DNA of 64,000 nt. Origin: Sphingomonas sp. A2-49. GTDB taxonomy: Bacteria > Pseudomonadota > Alphaproteobacteria > Sphingomonadales > Sphingomonadaceae. The DNA lies in assembly GCF_025548555.1 (NCBI RefSeq), contig NZ_JAJLPA010000001.1, positions 186,001-250,000 on the forward strand, written 5' to 3'. A model generated the notes under the pieces. It had not been told where the DNA came from. It made no database searches and saw only the letters and a list, made by a program, of their open reading frames with translations. This document shows, one piece after another, positions 8,116-20,122 of the stretch; within the stretch, counting starts at the first letter, position 1; each line of letters begins with the position of its first letter. The position numbers and the translations under genes are program-made.

Positions 8116-9588
8116 TCAGCCCTCGAAATGGTCCGCGACGACACGGTCGAGCAGCCTGACGCCATAGCCGGTCGCGCCCTTGTCGTAGGTGGCACTCGCC
8201 TTGTCGCTCCACACCATGCCGGCGATGTCGAGGTGCGCCCAGCGCACGCCCTCGTCGACGAAGCGCTGGATGAACTGCGCCGCGGTGATCGAGCCCGCGC
8301 CGCGCGGCCCGACGTTCTTCATGTCGGCGATCGGGCTGTCGATCAGCTTGTTGTAGGTGTCCGAAAGCGGGAAGCGCCACAGCTTGTCGCCCGTCGCGAG
8401 GCCCGCGGCGAGCAGCCCGTCGGCGAGCGCATCGTCGTTGGCGAACAGGCCGCCATATTCGTTGCCCAGGCTGACGATCATCGCGCCGGTCAGCGTGGCG
8501 AGGTCGATGATTGTCTTCGGCCGGAACGTCGCCTGCGTCCAGGTGATGACGTCGGCGAGCACCAGCCGCCCCTCCGCATCGGTATTGAGGATCTCGATCG
8601 TCTGGCCCGACATCGACGTCACGACGTCACCCGGGCGCTGCGCATTGCCGTCGGGCATGTTCTCGACCAGCCCCATCACGCCGACGACGTTGACCTTCGC
8701 CTTGCGCGCGGCCAGCGCCTTCATCGTACCGGCGACGGCACCGGCACCGCCCATGTCCCACTTCATGTCCTCCATGCCGGGCCCCGGCTTCAGCGAGATG
8801 CCGCCGCTGTCGAAGGTCACGCCCTTGCCGACCAGCGCCAGCGCCGGATCGCCCTCGCCCGCGCCGTTCCACTTCAGCGCCAGGATGCGCGCCTCGCGGA
8901 CCGATCCCTGGCTGACGCCGAGCAGCGCGCCCATGCCGTGCGTCGCCATCTCGGCCTCGTCGATCACGACGATCTCGAGACCGAGCCCTTCCACGTCCTT
9001 GCGGACCTGTTCGACGAAGCTTTCGGGGTAGAGGACGTTGGGCGGCGCCGCGACGAGGTTGCGGGTCAGCTCGAGGCCCTGCGTCAGCGCGTCGGCCGCC
9101 ATCCAGGCCGCGTCGGTGCCGTCGGGCGCCCCCGTGATGGTCAGCGTCGCCAGCGTCGGCTTCTGCTGCTCGGGCAGCTTGGTGCGATACCGGTCGTAGC
9201 GCCACGCCCGTTGCGCCGCGGCACCGGCGAACCGCGCCGCGGCCTTCGCCGTCGGCTCCGCCGCGGACAGGTCGACGCTCAGTTCGGTCGCGCCGGACGT
9301 GAGCAGCTTCGCGACGATCGCGCCGCCGGCCTTTTCCCACTCCGCCTCGCCACCGGCACCGACACCGACCAGCAGGATGCGGCGCGTGCCCTCCCCTTCC
9401 GCGACGAACAGGTCGACGACGGCGCCGGCCTCTCCATCGAAACGGGCGGCCTTCGCCGCCGCCGTCGCCAGCGCCTGGTGCCCGCCGCCGAGCCCCGGCC
9501 AGTCGGTCCGACCGGCGAGATCCTTCGCCACCGGCAGCGCGAGGATCGCGGGTGCGGCGGCGGGCGTGGGCGAAAAGGCGATCTTCAT
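8116..9588 (-). CDS. pepA: Leucyl aminopeptidase PepA (M17)
   Basis: Cytosolic two-metal aminopeptidase removing N-terminal residues, usually a hexamer. The 490-residue protein has the M17 signature NTDAEGRL at 335-342 and metal/catalytic residues in VGKGVTFDSGG (K255, D260). The N-terminal macro-like domain spans about 1-165. I used the ATG at 9586-9588 (MKIAFSPTPA); the much longer open frame upstream is antisense to lptD. The promoter is shared with the divergent lptD. Confidence 0.96.
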   Translation of the reverse strand: MKIAFSPTPAAAPAILALPVAKDLAGRTDWPGLGGGHQALATAAAKAARFDGEAGAVVDLFVAEGEGTRRILLVGVGAGGEAEWEKAGGAIVAKLLTSGATELSVDLSAAEPTAKAAARFAGAAAQRAWRYDRYRTKLPEQQKPTLATLTITGAPDGTDAAWMAADALTQGLELTRNLVAAPPNVLYPESFVEQVRKDVEGLGLEIVVIDEAEMATHGMGALLGVSQGSVREARILALKWNGAGEGDPALALVGKGVTFDSGGISLKPGPGMEDMKWDMGGAGAVAGTMKALAARKAKVNVVGVMGLVENMPDGNAQRPGDVVTSMSGQTIEILNTDAEGRLVLADVITWTQATFRPKTIIDLATLTGAMIVSLGNEYGGLFANDDALADGLLAAGLATGDKLWRFPLSDTYNKLIDSPIADMKNVGPRGAGSITAAQFIQRFVDEGVRWAHLDIAGMVWSDKASATYDKGATGYGVRLLDRVVADHFEG

Positions 9589-9742
9589 GAAAACGGGGCT
9601 TCCTGGGTTGCTGGTGCTGCCTGATCTAGGACTGCGATGCGCGAAGCACAACGATTGCGGCGGCGCGCCGGTGATGCGATAGGCGTGGCGAGTGAGGCGC
9701 CGTTCAGGGCGGCGTCGACACCGAAAGGGTGTTCGGATCATC

Positions 9743-11995
9743 GTGTTGCGTTTCGACCTTCTGGCCGGCGGTGCTGCCGTGGCGGCGATCGCCGCGGCCC
9801 TGTTCGCGCCGCCCGCTACGGCGCAGGACCTCCAGAACCGCCCCGCGGCCCCGCCGCCCGCCAGCGATCCCGCCGCGCAGGCGCCGGTCGCGGCCGACCA
9901 GGTGCAGTTCAGCGCCGGCAGCCTGGAATATGATACCAATGCCGATGTCGTCACCGCGCTCACCGAAGTCCGGATGTTCCGCCAGGGTGACCGGCTGCGC
10001 GCCGATAGGGTCGTGTGGAACCGCAAGACGGGCAAGGTGATCGCCACCGGCAATATCGCGGTCACCAATCCGCAGGGGGACGTCGCCTACGGGGATTCGA
10101 TCGAGCTGACCGATTCGCTGAAGGACGGCGTCGTCGACAACATGCTCGTCGTGCTGGAACAAGGCGGTCGCATGGCCGCCGAACGCGGCACACGGTCCGC
10201 CGACGGCACGCTCCAGCTCGACAAGGCCGCCTATACGCCATGCGCGGTCACGACCTCCGCCGGCTGTCCCAAGGAGCCGTCGTGGAAGATCACCGCGGTT
10301 CGGCTGACCTATCGCCCGGATCGCCAACGCGTGTATTTCGGCGGCGGGCAGTTCCACCTGTTCGGCCTGCCGGCGCTGCCGCTGCCCGCCTTCTCGATGC
10401 CGATGGGCGAAGGGTCGGAGAGTGGCTTTCTGGCGCCCGACCTCCAGCTCGACCGGGTCAACGGGCTCGAACTGGTGATGCCCTATTATTTCCGCCTCGC
10501 GCCCAACAGGGGGCTGACGCTGACCCCGCACCTGTTCACCGCGGTGCTGCCGATGATGCAGGCGCAATATGAGGCGCTCGGCACCAGCGGCGCGTTCCGC
10601 GTGACCGCCTATGGCACCGAAAGCCGGCGCAGCGACGATCTCAACACGGTCACGCCGACCGATACCGAACGCGCCTTCCGCGGCTATGTCGATGCCATCG
10701 CGCGCTACCAGCTGTCGCCCTATTGGAGCGTCAGCGGATCGGCGCGGATCGCGAGCGACCGCACCTTCCTGCGCCGCTACGACATCTCGCGCGACGACCG
10801 GCTGCGCACCACCGCGTCGATCGAACGGATCGATCCCAACACCTATTTCGCGTTGACCGGCTGGTACGTGCAGACTCTGCGGGTCAACGATCCGCAGGGC
10901 AACCAGCCGATCGCGCTGCCGGAGCTCGATTTCCGCAAGCGGTTCGACCTGGCCGGCGGCAAGCTGCAGTTGCAGGCGAACACGCTGGCGATCACGCGGA
11001 CCGCGGGGCAGGACACGCAGCGCGCGTTCGTCGCCGGGCAATGGGACCTGCGCCGCCTGACCAATTGGGGCCAGGAGGTGACGCTGACCGCCTATGCCCG
11101 CGCCGATGCGTACAACACCGATGATTCGCTGCTGACCTCGGTGGTCAGCTATCGCGGCAACGAGGGGTTCCGGACGCGGGCGATCGGTGCGCTCGCCGCC
11201 GACGTCAAATGGCCTTTCGTGGGCGAGCTGTTCGGCGGCACGCAGCGGCTGACACCGCGGGTGCAGATCGTTGCCGCGCCGCGGATCGCCAACCTCGACG
11301 TGCCCAACGAGGACGCGCGCGCGGTCGACCTGGAGGATTCCAACCTCTTCGCGCTCAACCGCTTCGCCGGCTATGACCGGTTCGAGGACAGCAGCCGCGT
11401 GACCTATGGCGCGGAATGGGCGCTCGCGGTGCCGGGGATGACGCTCGATACCGTGATCGGCCAGAGCTATCGCCTGTCGGCACGCCCGACCATCCTGCCC
11501 GACGGCACGGGGCTCAGCGACCGCTTCTCGGACTTCGTCGGGCGCACCACCCTGCGCATCCGGGATTTCGTGTCGATCACGCATCGCTATCGCCTCGACA
11601 AGGACGGATTCGCGGTGCGACGGAACGAGGTCGATGCGACGATCGGCTCGCGCTCGACCTATATCCTGGCGGGATACCTGCGGCTCAACCGCAACATCTT
11701 TCCGCGGATCGAGGACCTTCAGGACCGCGAGGAGGCGCGCGTCGCCGGCCGCGTGCAGTTCGCGCGCTTCTGGTCGGTGTTCGGGTCCGCCGTGGTCGAC
11801 CTGACCGATCGCAGCGAGGATCCGCTGTCGCTCGCCAACGGGTTCGATCCGATCCGCCACCGACTGGGCGTCCAGTATGAGGACGACTGCCTGCGGCTCG
11901 GCGCGACGTGGCGGCGCGATTATCAGGACACCGGCGACGCCCGCTCGGGCAACAGCTTCCTGTTGACGCTGGCCTTGACCAACCTCGGACGCTAA
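9743..11995 (+). CDS. lptD: LPS-assembly outer-membrane protein LptD
   Basis: Large beta-barrel of the LptDE translocon that places lipopolysaccharide in the outer leaflet. With the GTG at 9743 the product (750 residues) starts MLRFDLLAGGAAVAAIAAAL, a clean signal peptide ending near PPATAQD; a GTG at 9692 in the same frame would add 17 Arg-rich residues and is less likely. An OstA/LptA-like domain follows (VQFSAGSLEYDTNADVVTAL), then the LptD barrel, ending in alternating aromatic strands (NSFLLTLALTNLGR). Cys residues (TPCAVTTSAGC, EDDC) could form disulfides. It is followed by surA, the chaperone needed for LptD folding. Confidence 0.93.
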   Translation: MLRFDLLAGGAAVAAIAAALFAPPATAQDLQNRPAAPPPASDPAAQAPVAADQVQFSAGSLEYDTNADVVTALTEVRMFRQGDRLRADRVVWNRKTGKVIATGNIAVTNPQGDVAYGDSIELTDSLKDGVVDNMLVVLEQGGRMAAERGTRSADGTLQLDKAAYTPCAVTTSAGCPKEPSWKITAVRLTYRPDRQRVYFGGGQFHLFGLPALPLPAFSMPMGEGSESGFLAPDLQLDRVNGLELVMPYYFRLAPNRGLTLTPHLFTAVLPMMQAQYEALGTSGAFRVTAYGTESRRSDDLNTVTPTDTERAFRGYVDAIARYQLSPYWSVSGSARIASDRTFLRRYDISRDDRLRTTASIERIDPNTYFALTGWYVQTLRVNDPQGNQPIALPELDFRKRFDLAGGKLQLQANTLAITRTAGQDTQRAFVAGQWDLRRLTNWGQEVTLTAYARADAYNTDDSLLTSVVSYRGNEGFRTRAIGALAADVKWPFVGELFGGTQRLTPRVQIVAAPRIANLDVPNEDARAVDLEDSNLFALNRFAGYDRFEDSSRVTYGAEWALAVPGMTLDTVIGQSYRLSARPTILPDGTGLSDRFSDFVGRTTLRIRDFVSITHRYRLDKDGFAVRRNEVDATIGSRSTYILAGYLRLNRNIFPRIEDLQDREEARVAGRVQFARFWSVFGSAVVDLTDRSEDPLSLANGFDPIRHRLGVQYEDDCLRLGATWRRDYQDTGDARSGNSFLLTLALTNLGR

Positions 11996-12079
11996 GCCGC
12001 AGTTCAGCTGGATCGGGGCAAGGCCGGCGACAGGGTGCTGCGCCCCCGCGTGCAGCCAGCTTTGGGGTAACGGAACAAC

Positions 12080-13441
12080 GTGACGCACAACAATCGACGG
12101 AACGCGCGGATCGCCCGCACCTTGGGCTGGGTCGCGCTGGCGGCGTTCGCAACCGGCGCGGTGGCGCAGACGGTGCAGGACAACCAGGTGCCCGAGACCA
12201 ACCTCAACATCCCGGCGAACCTCCAGATTTTCGGGAAGCTCGATCCCAACGTCCGCAAGCCGACCGCGATCGTCAACGACACGGTCATCACCGGGACCGA
12301 CGTCGACCAGCGCCTTGCGCTCACCGTCTTCAACAACGGCGGCCGCGGCCCGGCGCCCGAGCAGGTCGACGAGTTCAAGCTCCAGATCCTGCGTCAGCTG
12401 ATCGACGAGACGCTGGAGATCCAGGAGGCGAAGACCGCGGAGATCACCGTCACCGCGGCCGAGCTCGACCAGAGCGAGGCGGGCCTTGCCAAGCGGTTCA
12501 ACATGACCGCCCCGCAGCTGCGCGCCGCCCTGCGCAAGGCAGGGTCGTCGGAGCGCTCGCTGCGCCGCGCGATCGAGGGCGAGCTCGCCTGGAGCCGCTA
12601 CCTCCGCCGCAAGATCGAACCGTTCGTCAACGTCGGCGACGAGGAAGTGACCGCGATCCAGAAGCGGATCGAGGCGTCGCGCGGGACCGAGGAATATAAC
12701 CTGCGCGAAATCTACCTGAGCGCCAACGACGCCAACCGCGCCGAGGTCTTCGCCAAGGCCAAGCAGATCATCGCCGAGATCCAGAAGGCGCAGCAGCCCT
12801 TCGAACTGTTCGCGCGCAACTATTCCGAAGCGTCGACGCGCGGCGTCGGCGGCGATCTCGGCTGGATCCGCCTCGTCACGCTGCCGCAGCAGCTGGCGGA
12901 TGCGGCGCAGCAGATGCAGGTCGGCCAGGTCGCCGGCCCGATCGAGACGCCGGGCGGCTATTCGATCCTGTACCTGACTGACAAGCGCACGATCGGTTCG
13001 GCCGATCCGCGCGACGCCAAGCTCAGCCTAAAGCAGCTGACGGTTTCCTTCCCCGCCGGCACCACCCAGGCGCAGGCGCAGACGCGCGCCGCCACCTTCG
13101 CCAAGACCGTCCAGTCGATCCAGGGCTGCGGCACCGTGGAAAAGGTCGCGGCGACGATCGGCGCCGAGGTCGTCGACAACGATTCGATCCGCATCCGCGA
13201 CCTGCCCGCCCCGTTGCAGGAGATCATGGTCAAGCTGCAGGTCGGACAGGCGACCCCGCCGTTCGGTTCGCCGACCGAGGGCGTCCGCTCGCTCGTGCTG
13301 TGCGGCCGCGACGATCCGCAGCAGTCGGCGGTGCCCGGCGCCGCACAGATCCAGGGCCAGCTGGAGCAGCAGCGCGTCAACCTGCGCGCGCAGAGCAAGC
13401 TGCGCGATCTGCGTCGCGATGCGGTGATCGAGTATCGCTGA
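12080..13441 (+). CDS. surA: Periplasmic chaperone / peptidyl-prolyl isomerase SurA
   Basis: The 453-residue protein has a signal peptide (TLGWVALAAFATGAVAQ, about residues 14-30), a SurA N-terminal chaperone region (about 60-190) and a parvulin-type rotamase domain (about 205-320, with YSEASTRGVGGDLGWI and TPGGYSILYLTDKR). It delivers unfolded barrel proteins to the BAM complex. The GTG start at 12080 is the first start in frame that keeps a normal signal peptide. It sits 84 bases after lptD and one base before pdxA. Confidence 0.93.
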   Translation: MTHNNRRNARIARTLGWVALAAFATGAVAQTVQDNQVPETNLNIPANLQIFGKLDPNVRKPTAIVNDTVITGTDVDQRLALTVFNNGGRGPAPEQVDEFKLQILRQLIDETLEIQEAKTAEITVTAAELDQSEAGLAKRFNMTAPQLRAALRKAGSSERSLRRAIEGELAWSRYLRRKIEPFVNVGDEEVTAIQKRIEASRGTEEYNLREIYLSANDANRAEVFAKAKQIIAEIQKAQQPFELFARNYSEASTRGVGGDLGWIRLVTLPQQLADAAQQMQVGQVAGPIETPGGYSILYLTDKRTIGSADPRDAKLSLKQLTVSFPAGTTQAQAQTRAATFAKTVQSIQGCGTVEKVAATIGAEVVDNDSIRIRDLPAPLQEIMVKLQVGQATPPFGSPTEGVRSLVLCGRDDPQQSAVPGAAQIQGQLEQQRVNLRAQSKLRDLRRDAVIEYR

Positions 13442-13442
13442 C

Positions 13443-14450
13443 ATGACCGCCCCTGCCCCGCTCGCGATCCCGATGGGCGATCCGGCGGGGATCGGTCCGG
13501 AGATCGTCGCCAAGAGCTGGGCGGTGCGGACGTTGCGCAGCCTGCCGCCGTTCGCGCTGGTCGGCGATCCCGCCGCGGTCGCGCGCGTGTGGAGCGGCCC
13601 GGTCGAAACGATCGAGCGCCTCGACACGGCCGTGGCCGTGTTCGACCGCGCCTTGCCGGTGCTGCGCGTCGCGGATGCGGGCGCGGTGACGCCGGGGATC
13701 CCCGCGATCGACGGCACACGCGCGGCGTTACTGGCGCTGGAACGATCGATCGCGCTCGTCCGATCGGGCGACGCCCGAGCGCTGGTGACCGGTCCCGTCT
13801 CCAAGGCGCAGCTGTATGGCATCGGCTTCGACTGGCCGGGCCAGACCGAATTCGTCGCCCACCGCTGCGGCGTCGCCGCCGAGGATGCGGTGATGATGCT
13901 CGCCGGCCCGACGCTGCGGGTGGTGCCGATCACCGCGCATGTGCCGCTCGCGGAGGTCGCGGCGCTGCTGTCGGTCGATCTCGTCGTCGCCAAGGCAAGG
14001 GCGACCGCGTCCGGACTGACCCGCGACTTCGGCATTGCCGCCCCACGCCTCGCCTTCGCCGGCTTCAATCCGCATGCGGGCGAGAGCGGCACGATCGGAC
14101 GCGAGGAGATCGACATCCTCGAACCGGCGATCGCCCAGTTGCGCGCGGAGGGGATCGACGCCACCGGGCCGTTCGCCGCCGACACGCTGTTCCATGCCCG
14201 CGCCCGCGCGCGCTACGACGCGGTGCTGTGCTGCTATCACGACCAGGCGCTGGTCCCGATCAAGACGCTGCATTTCGACGAGGGCGTCAACATCACGCTC
14301 GGCCTGCCGATCGTGCGCACCTCGCCCGACCACGGCACCGCATTCGGCATCGCGGGCACCGATCAGGCGCATCCCGGCGCGATGATCGCGGCGATCGCGA
14401 TGGCAGGGCACGCGGCCGATCGCCGCGCGCGCGCACGAGCGGGGCGGTGA
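13443..14450 (+). CDS. pdxA: 4-hydroxythreonine-4-phosphate dehydrogenase PdxA
   Basis: NAD-dependent oxidation step of the DXP-dependent vitamin B6 pathway. The 335-residue protein opens with [16 protein letters not shown]. The metal-binding His residues are in [22 protein letters not shown] and [14 protein letters not shown]. The C-terminal tail ([11 protein letters not shown]) is Arg-rich. It overlaps rsmA by four bases (GTGA). The surA-pdxA-rsmA order is conserved widely in Proteobacteria. Confidence 0.95.
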   Translation: MTAPAPLAIPMGDPAGIGPEIVAKSWAVRTLRSLPPFALVGDPAAVARVWSGPVETIERLDTAVAVFDRALPVLRVADAGAVTPGIPAIDGTRAALLALERSIALVRSGDARALVTGPVSKAQLYGIGFDWPGQTEFVAHRCGVAAEDAVMMLAGPTLRVVPITAHVPLAEVAALLSVDLVVAKARATASGLTRDFGIAAPRLAFAGFNPHAGESGTIGREEIDILEPAIAQLRAEGIDATGPFAADTLFHARARARYDAVLCCYHDQALVPIKTLHFDEGVNITLGLPIVRTSPDHGTAFGIAGTDQAHPGAMIAAIAMAGHAADRRARARAGR

Positions 14451-15283
14451 CCGACGCCAAACTGCCGCCGCTGCGCGAGGTGATCGCGCGCTACGGGCTC
14501 AACGCCAGCAAGGCGCTCGGCCAGAACTTCCTGTTCGACGGGCAATTGCTCGCGCGGATCGCGGCGGTGCCGGGCGACCTGTCCGATGAGGAGGTGCTGG
14601 AGGTCGGCCCGGGTCCCGGCGGCCTGACGCGCGCCTTGCTCGCGGCGGGCGCACGCGTCACGGCGATCGAACGCGACCATCGCTGCATCCCCGCGCTGGC
14701 GGAATTGGGCGACCATTATCCCGGCAGGCTTCGCGTCATCGAGGGCGACGCGCTGGCGGTCGACGCGCCGTCGCTGTTCGCCGGCCGGCCGCACATCGTC
14801 TCCAACCTGCCCTATAATGTCGGGACCGCGCTGCTGGTCGGCTGGCTGACCGCATCGTGGCAGCCGTGGTGGGCATCGTGCACGCTGATGTTCCAGAAGG
14901 AAGTCGCGGATCGCATCGTCGCGTCGGCCGGCGACGACGCTTATGGGCGCCTGGCGGTGCTCAGCCAGTGGCGCTCGACCGCGCGGATCGCGATGCCGGT
15001 GCACCGGTCCGCGTTCACGCCGCCGCCCAAGGTCATGTCCGCAGTCGTCCATATCGTGCCCGCCGCGGCGCCCGACGGGGTCGAGGTGCGCGTGCTGGAG
15101 AGACTGACCGCCGCCGCCTTCGGCCAACGCCGCAAGATGCTGCGGCAAAGCCTGAAGGGCGTGCCGGGCGCGCTGGCGGCATTGGAGCGGATCGGTATCG
15201 ACCCGACGCGACGGGCCGAGACGGTGAGCGTCGCGGAGTTCGTCGCGCTGGCCCGGGCGGTAGGTATCGCGCCCGACGGCTGA
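14447..15283 (+). CDS. rsmA: 16S rRNA dimethyladenosine transferase RsmA (KsgA)
   Basis: Dimethylates A1518/A1519 at the 3' end of 16S rRNA during 30S maturation. The 278-residue protein shows the substrate loop [11 protein letters not shown] motif [11 protein letters not shown], acidic motif II (AIERD) and catalytic motif [14 protein letters not shown]. The GTG at 14447 overlaps the pdxA stop and fits the family start ([17 protein letters not shown]). It converges with the TPR gene, only six bases separating the stops. Confidence 0.95.
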   Translation: MTDAKLPPLREVIARYGLNASKALGQNFLFDGQLLARIAAVPGDLSDEEVLEVGPGPGGLTRALLAAGARVTAIERDHRCIPALAELGDHYPGRLRVIEGDALAVDAPSLFAGRPHIVSNLPYNVGTALLVGWLTASWQPWWASCTLMFQKEVADRIVASAGDDAYGRLAVLSQWRSTARIAMPVHRSAFTPPPKVMSAVVHIVPAAAPDGVEVRVLERLTAAAFGQRRKMLRQSLKGVPGALAALERIGIDPTRRAETVSVAEFVALARAVGIAPDG

Positions 15284-15289
15284 CCGCCG

Positions 15290-15790
15290 CTATTCCTTGG
15301 CGACGGGCGGCTTGGTTTCGACCTGCGCGGTGGTAACCGGCGGGCCCTTGGCGATCGCCGCGGCGAGCTGGTTCGCTTCCGGACAGCCCGCCTTGCACAG
15401 CGTGCGTATCCTGGCGAGATTGCCGCGCGCCACCGACACCGCGCCCTTGGCGATCAGGGCCTCGCCCTGCCCGCGCAGCGCGGCGACGTCGTTGGGCTCC
15501 AGCGTCAGCGCCTCGCGGTACAGGCGGATCGCCTTGCCCGGCAGGCCGCGCGTCTCCGCGACCTCGGCGAGGACGACGAAGGCGGCCCGGTTGCGCGGAT
15601 CGACCGCCACCGCGGTTTCGAGCAGGTCCGTCGCGCCGTCGAGATTGCCGGCGCTGCGCGCGGCGCGCCCCTCGGCGAGCAATTGCAGCGAACGCGCGTC
15701 GATCTGGTCGTCCGGGCGCTGGCCGCTCAGCGCGGTCGATACGCAGACCAGGGTGAGCGCGGCGGCAATGGCGACGGACGTAACGCGCAT
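15290..15790 (-). CDS. Exported tetratricopeptide-repeat protein
   Basis: A 166-residue protein with a signal peptide ([20 protein letters not shown]) and TPR-like repeats across about residues 30-130 ([40 protein letters not shown], then [20 protein letters not shown]). TPR units mediate protein contacts; the partner is unknown. I chose the ATG at 15788-15790, seven bases after a GGAGA ribosome-binding site, over an ATG seven codons upstream. Two Cys residues (TLCKAGCPE) near the C-terminus may form a disulfide. It follows the rRNA methyltransferase gene by 31 bases. Confidence 0.8.
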   Translation of the reverse strand: MRVTSVAIAAALTLVCVSTALSGQRPDDQIDARSLQLLAEGRAARSAGNLDGATDLLETAVAVDPRNRAAFVVLAEVAETRGLPGKAIRLYREALTLEPNDVAALRGQGEALIAKGAVSVARGNLARIRTLCKAGCPEANQLAAAIAKGPPVTTAQVETKPPVAKE

Positions 15791-15821
15791 GAAGGTCTCC
15801 ACCGGGGGCATCCCCCGACGA

Positions 15822-16994
15822 TTAGCAGGGGCGGATCAGCCGCGCGACAAAAAAGCCGTCGGTGCCGTGGCGTAGCGGGTCGAGCCGGATGCCCGCACCG
15901 TGCGCGCTGCCGGCGGGCAGGTCGAGCGGCGCGGCGACCCAGCCGGGCCGCTCGGCCATGAACGCCGCGACCCGGTCCGCTCCTTCCGCATCGAGCAGCG
16001 AACAGACGATGTAGACGAGCGCCCCGCCGGGCCGCACCAGCCCGGCGCCGACGTCGAGGACGTGGCGCTGCTGTGCGGCGAACCGGTCGAGCCGGTCCGG
16101 GGTCAGCCGCCAGCGGGCCTCCGGATTGCGTCGCCACGTTCCCGTGCCCGAACAGGGCGCGTCGATCAGCACGCAATCGGCGGCCTCCGCCCAGTCGGCC
16201 AGCGCCTCCGCCTCGCGTCGAGGATCGAGCAACCGCGTCTCGACGATCGTCACGCCGGCGCGGTTCGCGCGCGGCGACAGGCGCGACAGACGCCCGCGAT
16301 CGACGTCCGCGGCGAGGATGCGGCCGGTGTTCGCCATCGCCGCGGCCAGCGCCAGCGTCTTGCCGCCACCGCCGGCACACAGATCGACGACCGACTGCCC
16401 CGGCGTCGCCTGCGCCGCCAGGCTGACGATCTGGCTGCCGGCGTCCTGCACCTCGACCTGTCCGCCGAGGCCATCGACGTTCGTTCCGGCCGGCAGGCGC
16501 AACGCGCCGGGCAGGCCGGCGATCGGTTCGCCGCCAAGCTGGGCGGCAAGCGCGGCGGGATCGGCGAGCAGCCGGTTGACCCGCACGTCTAGCGGCGCGC
16601 GGTCGATCAGCGCCGCCTGCTGCTCCGTCGAAACCCCCGACGCGGCGAGCGCATCCGCGAGCCATGCGGGCATGATCCCGCCCGGAGCGGCGCGTTCGGC
16701 GTCGCCGACCGGTGCCGGACCGTGGACGGATCCGTCGAACGTCGCCGCGAGCGCAGGATCGTCCGCCGCCACCGCCAGCAGCGCCGCGCGTCCGGACGCC
16801 GGCACCTCGCCGGCGCGGCGGATAGCGGCATAGACCAGCTCGCGCACCGCGCGCCGGTCCTTCGACCCGGCATAGCGGCGGGTGGCGAAGTAGCGCGCGA
16901 TCAGCGTGTCGGCCGCGGCGCCGTTGCCACGCGCGGCGGCGATCACCGCGTCGAGCAGTTCGATCGCGGCCTGGGTGCGGGCGCCGGGGGTCAT
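15822..16994 (-). CDS. RsmB/NOP-family rRNA (cytosine-C5) methyltransferase
   Basis: The 390-residue protein has an N-terminal NusB-like helical region (about 1-130) and a C-terminal Rossmann methyltransferase. SAM motif I is [16 protein letters not shown]; motif IV is [19 protein letters not shown] with one catalytic Cys; motif VI (VYIVCSLL) holds the second. This two-Cys chemistry is that of m5C RNA methyltransferases. NusB-like plus NOP architecture fits RsmB (C967 of 16S rRNA), but specificity among close homologues cannot be fixed by eye. It lies 63 bases downstream of guaB. Confidence 0.9.
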   Translation of the reverse strand: MTPGARTQAAIELLDAVIAAARGNGAAADTLIARYFATRRYAGSKDRRAVRELVYAAIRRAGEVPASGRAALLAVAADDPALAATFDGSVHGPAPVGDAERAAPGGIMPAWLADALAASGVSTEQQAALIDRAPLDVRVNRLLADPAALAAQLGGEPIAGLPGALRLPAGTNVDGLGGQVEVQDAGSQIVSLAAQATPGQSVVDLCAGGGGKTLALAAAMANTGRILAADVDRGRLSRLSPRANRAGVTIVETRLLDPRREAEALADWAEAADCVLIDAPCSGTGTWRRNPEARWRLTPDRLDRFAAQQRHVLDVGAGLVRPGGALVYIVCSLLDAEGADRVAAFMAERPGWVAAPLDLPAGSAHGAGIRLDPLRHGTDGFFVARLIRPC

Positions 16995-17057
16995 GTCATC
17001 GGATCCAGTCGCAACGGGCCGGCGCGCATGCCGGTGGGAAACGGGCGGCGCGGGCGA

Positions 17058-18608
<1,551 letters not shown>

Positions 18609-18655
18609 CTATCGATCCGCGTCGGCACGCCGGAATCGTGCCCCCGGGAGGACCT

Positions 18656-19627
18656 ATGGGTATCACGATCGCCGCCTTCGCCCTCGTGCTGGTGCTCTTC
18701 TACCTGTTCACCAGCATCAAGATCGTGCGGCAGGGCTATCAATACACGATCGAGCATTTCGGCCGCTACACCAACACCGCCTCGCCCGGCTTCAACTTCT
18801 ATCCCGCCTTCTTCTATCGCGTCGGCCGCAAGGTGAACATGATGGAGCAGGTGATCGAGATTCCGGGGCAGGAGATCATCACCAAGGACAATGCGATCGT
18901 CTCGACCGACGGCGTCGTGTTCTTCCAGGTGCTCGACGCGCCCAAGGCGGCCTATGAGGTGTCCGACCTCTACGTGGCGCTGCTCCAGCTGACGACGACC
19001 AACCTGCGCACCGTGATGGGGTCGATGGACCTCGACGAAACGCTGTCGAAGCGCGACGAGATCAACGCGCGGCTGCTGTCGGTGGTCGATCATGCGACCG
19101 TGCCATGGGGCGTCAAGATCACCCGCGTCGAGATCAAGGACATCCGCCCGCCCGCCGACATCGTCACCGCGATGGGCCGCCAGATGAAGGCGGAGCGCGA
19201 GAAGCGGGCCAACATCCTCGAGGCCGAGGGCACGCGCGCGTCCGAAATCCTGCGTGCCGAGGGGCAGAAGCAGGCGCGCATCCTCGAATCCGAAGGCCGC
19301 AAGGAATCGGCCTATCGCGATTCGGAAGCGCGCGAACGCGCGGCCGAGGCGGAAGCGAAGGCGACCCGCGTCGTGTCCGAGGCGATCGAGCAGGGCGGGA
19401 CGCAGGCGATCAACTATTTCGTCGCGCAGAAATACGTCGAGGCGATCGGCAAGTTCGCGACCAGCCCGAATGCCAAGACCATCCTGTTCCCGGTCGAGGC
19501 GACGCAGCTGATGGGCACGCTCGGCGGGATCGGCGAGCTCGCCAAGGACGCGCTGGCCGCGCATCCGCCGGCCGCCGCCGCGCCCAGGGAGCCGCGGCGC
19601 GGCCCGTTCGACCTGCCCAAGCCGTGA
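18656..19627 (+). CDS. qmcA: SPFH/Band 7 membrane protein, QmcA type
   Basis: The 323-residue protein has one N-terminal membrane anchor (ITIAAFALVLVLFYLFTSI, about 3-21), a Band 7/prohibitin domain (about 25-190), then an Ala/Glu/Arg-rich coiled-coil helix (EAEGTRASEILRAEGQKQAR) and a Pro-rich tail. Such proteins form large membrane microdomain scaffolds. The ATG at 18656 follows GGGAGGA (18646-18652); a GTG at 18638 would add six residues. Its stop overlaps the NfeD start (GTGA), the classical SPFH-NfeD pairing. Confidence 0.9.
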   Translation: MGITIAAFALVLVLFYLFTSIKIVRQGYQYTIEHFGRYTNTASPGFNFYPAFFYRVGRKVNMMEQVIEIPGQEIITKDNAIVSTDGVVFFQVLDAPKAAYEVSDLYVALLQLTTTNLRTVMGSMDLDETLSKRDEINARLLSVVDHATVPWGVKITRVEIKDIRPPADIVTAMGRQMKAEREKRANILEAEGTRASEILRAEGQKQARILESEGRKESAYRDSEARERAAEAEAKATRVVSEAIEQGGTQAINYFVAQKYVEAIGKFATSPNAKTILFPVEATQLMGTLGGIGELAKDALAAHPPAAAAPREPRRGPFDLPKP

Positions 19628-20073
19628 CGCTGGACGCGATCGGCGGCGCGGGGGCGGCGTGGCTGATCGCCGCGCTGGCGCTCGGCGTGGCGGAGCTGGC
19701 GATCCCGGGCGTCTTCGCGATCTTCCTCGCCATCGCCGCCGCAGTGGTCGGTATCGCCACCTTGGTCGTGCCTGTGCCGGTCGAGGCGCAGATCGGCGCC
19801 TTCGCGGTCTGGAGCGTGGTCACCGTGCTCGTCGGCAAGCGCTGGTACCGCGATTTTCCCGTGGCGAGCAGCGATCCGCAGCTGAACGACCGGTCCGCGC
19901 GGATGGTCGGCGAGACGGTGGTGGTCGAGGTCGGAATCGACGCAGACGGTGGCCGGGTGCGGATCGGCGATGGCTCGTGGCCCGCGCGCGGTCCGATCGC
20001 GGCAGCCGGCACCCGCGTGCGGATCGTAGAGGTCCGCGGCGGGCTGGTGATCGTCGAACCGGTCGACGCATAA
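19624..20073 (+). CDS. NfeD-like membrane protein
   Basis: A 149-residue partner of the SPFH protein, starting at a GTG that overlaps the upstream stop. Three hydrophobic segments lie at about residues 10-30, 32-52 and 55-73 (LIAALALGVAELAIPGVFAI and onwards), followed by a soluble OB-fold domain at about 85-149 (RMVGETVVVEVGIDADGGRV, ending GGLVIVEPVDA). This is the short NfeD form without the ClpP-like protease domain, as in E. coli YbbK partners. Confidence 0.88.
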   Translation: MTLDAIGGAGAAWLIAALALGVAELAIPGVFAIFLAIAAAVVGIATLVVPVPVEAQIGAFAVWSVVTVLVGKRWYRDFPVASSDPQLNDRSARMVGETVVVEVGIDADGGRVRIGDGSWPARGPIAAAGTRVRIVEVRGGLVIVEPVDA

Positions 20074-20122
20074 TCGGCAATCGCGTACCGGTTGGTAGCT
20101 GTCAGTTCATCCTCGATCTGCT

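Noticed and set aside
9704-12088. 794-codon minus-strand open frame opposite lptD
   Set aside because: Composition is His/Arg/Gln-rich with no domain signal; it is a shadow of lptD in GC-rich DNA.
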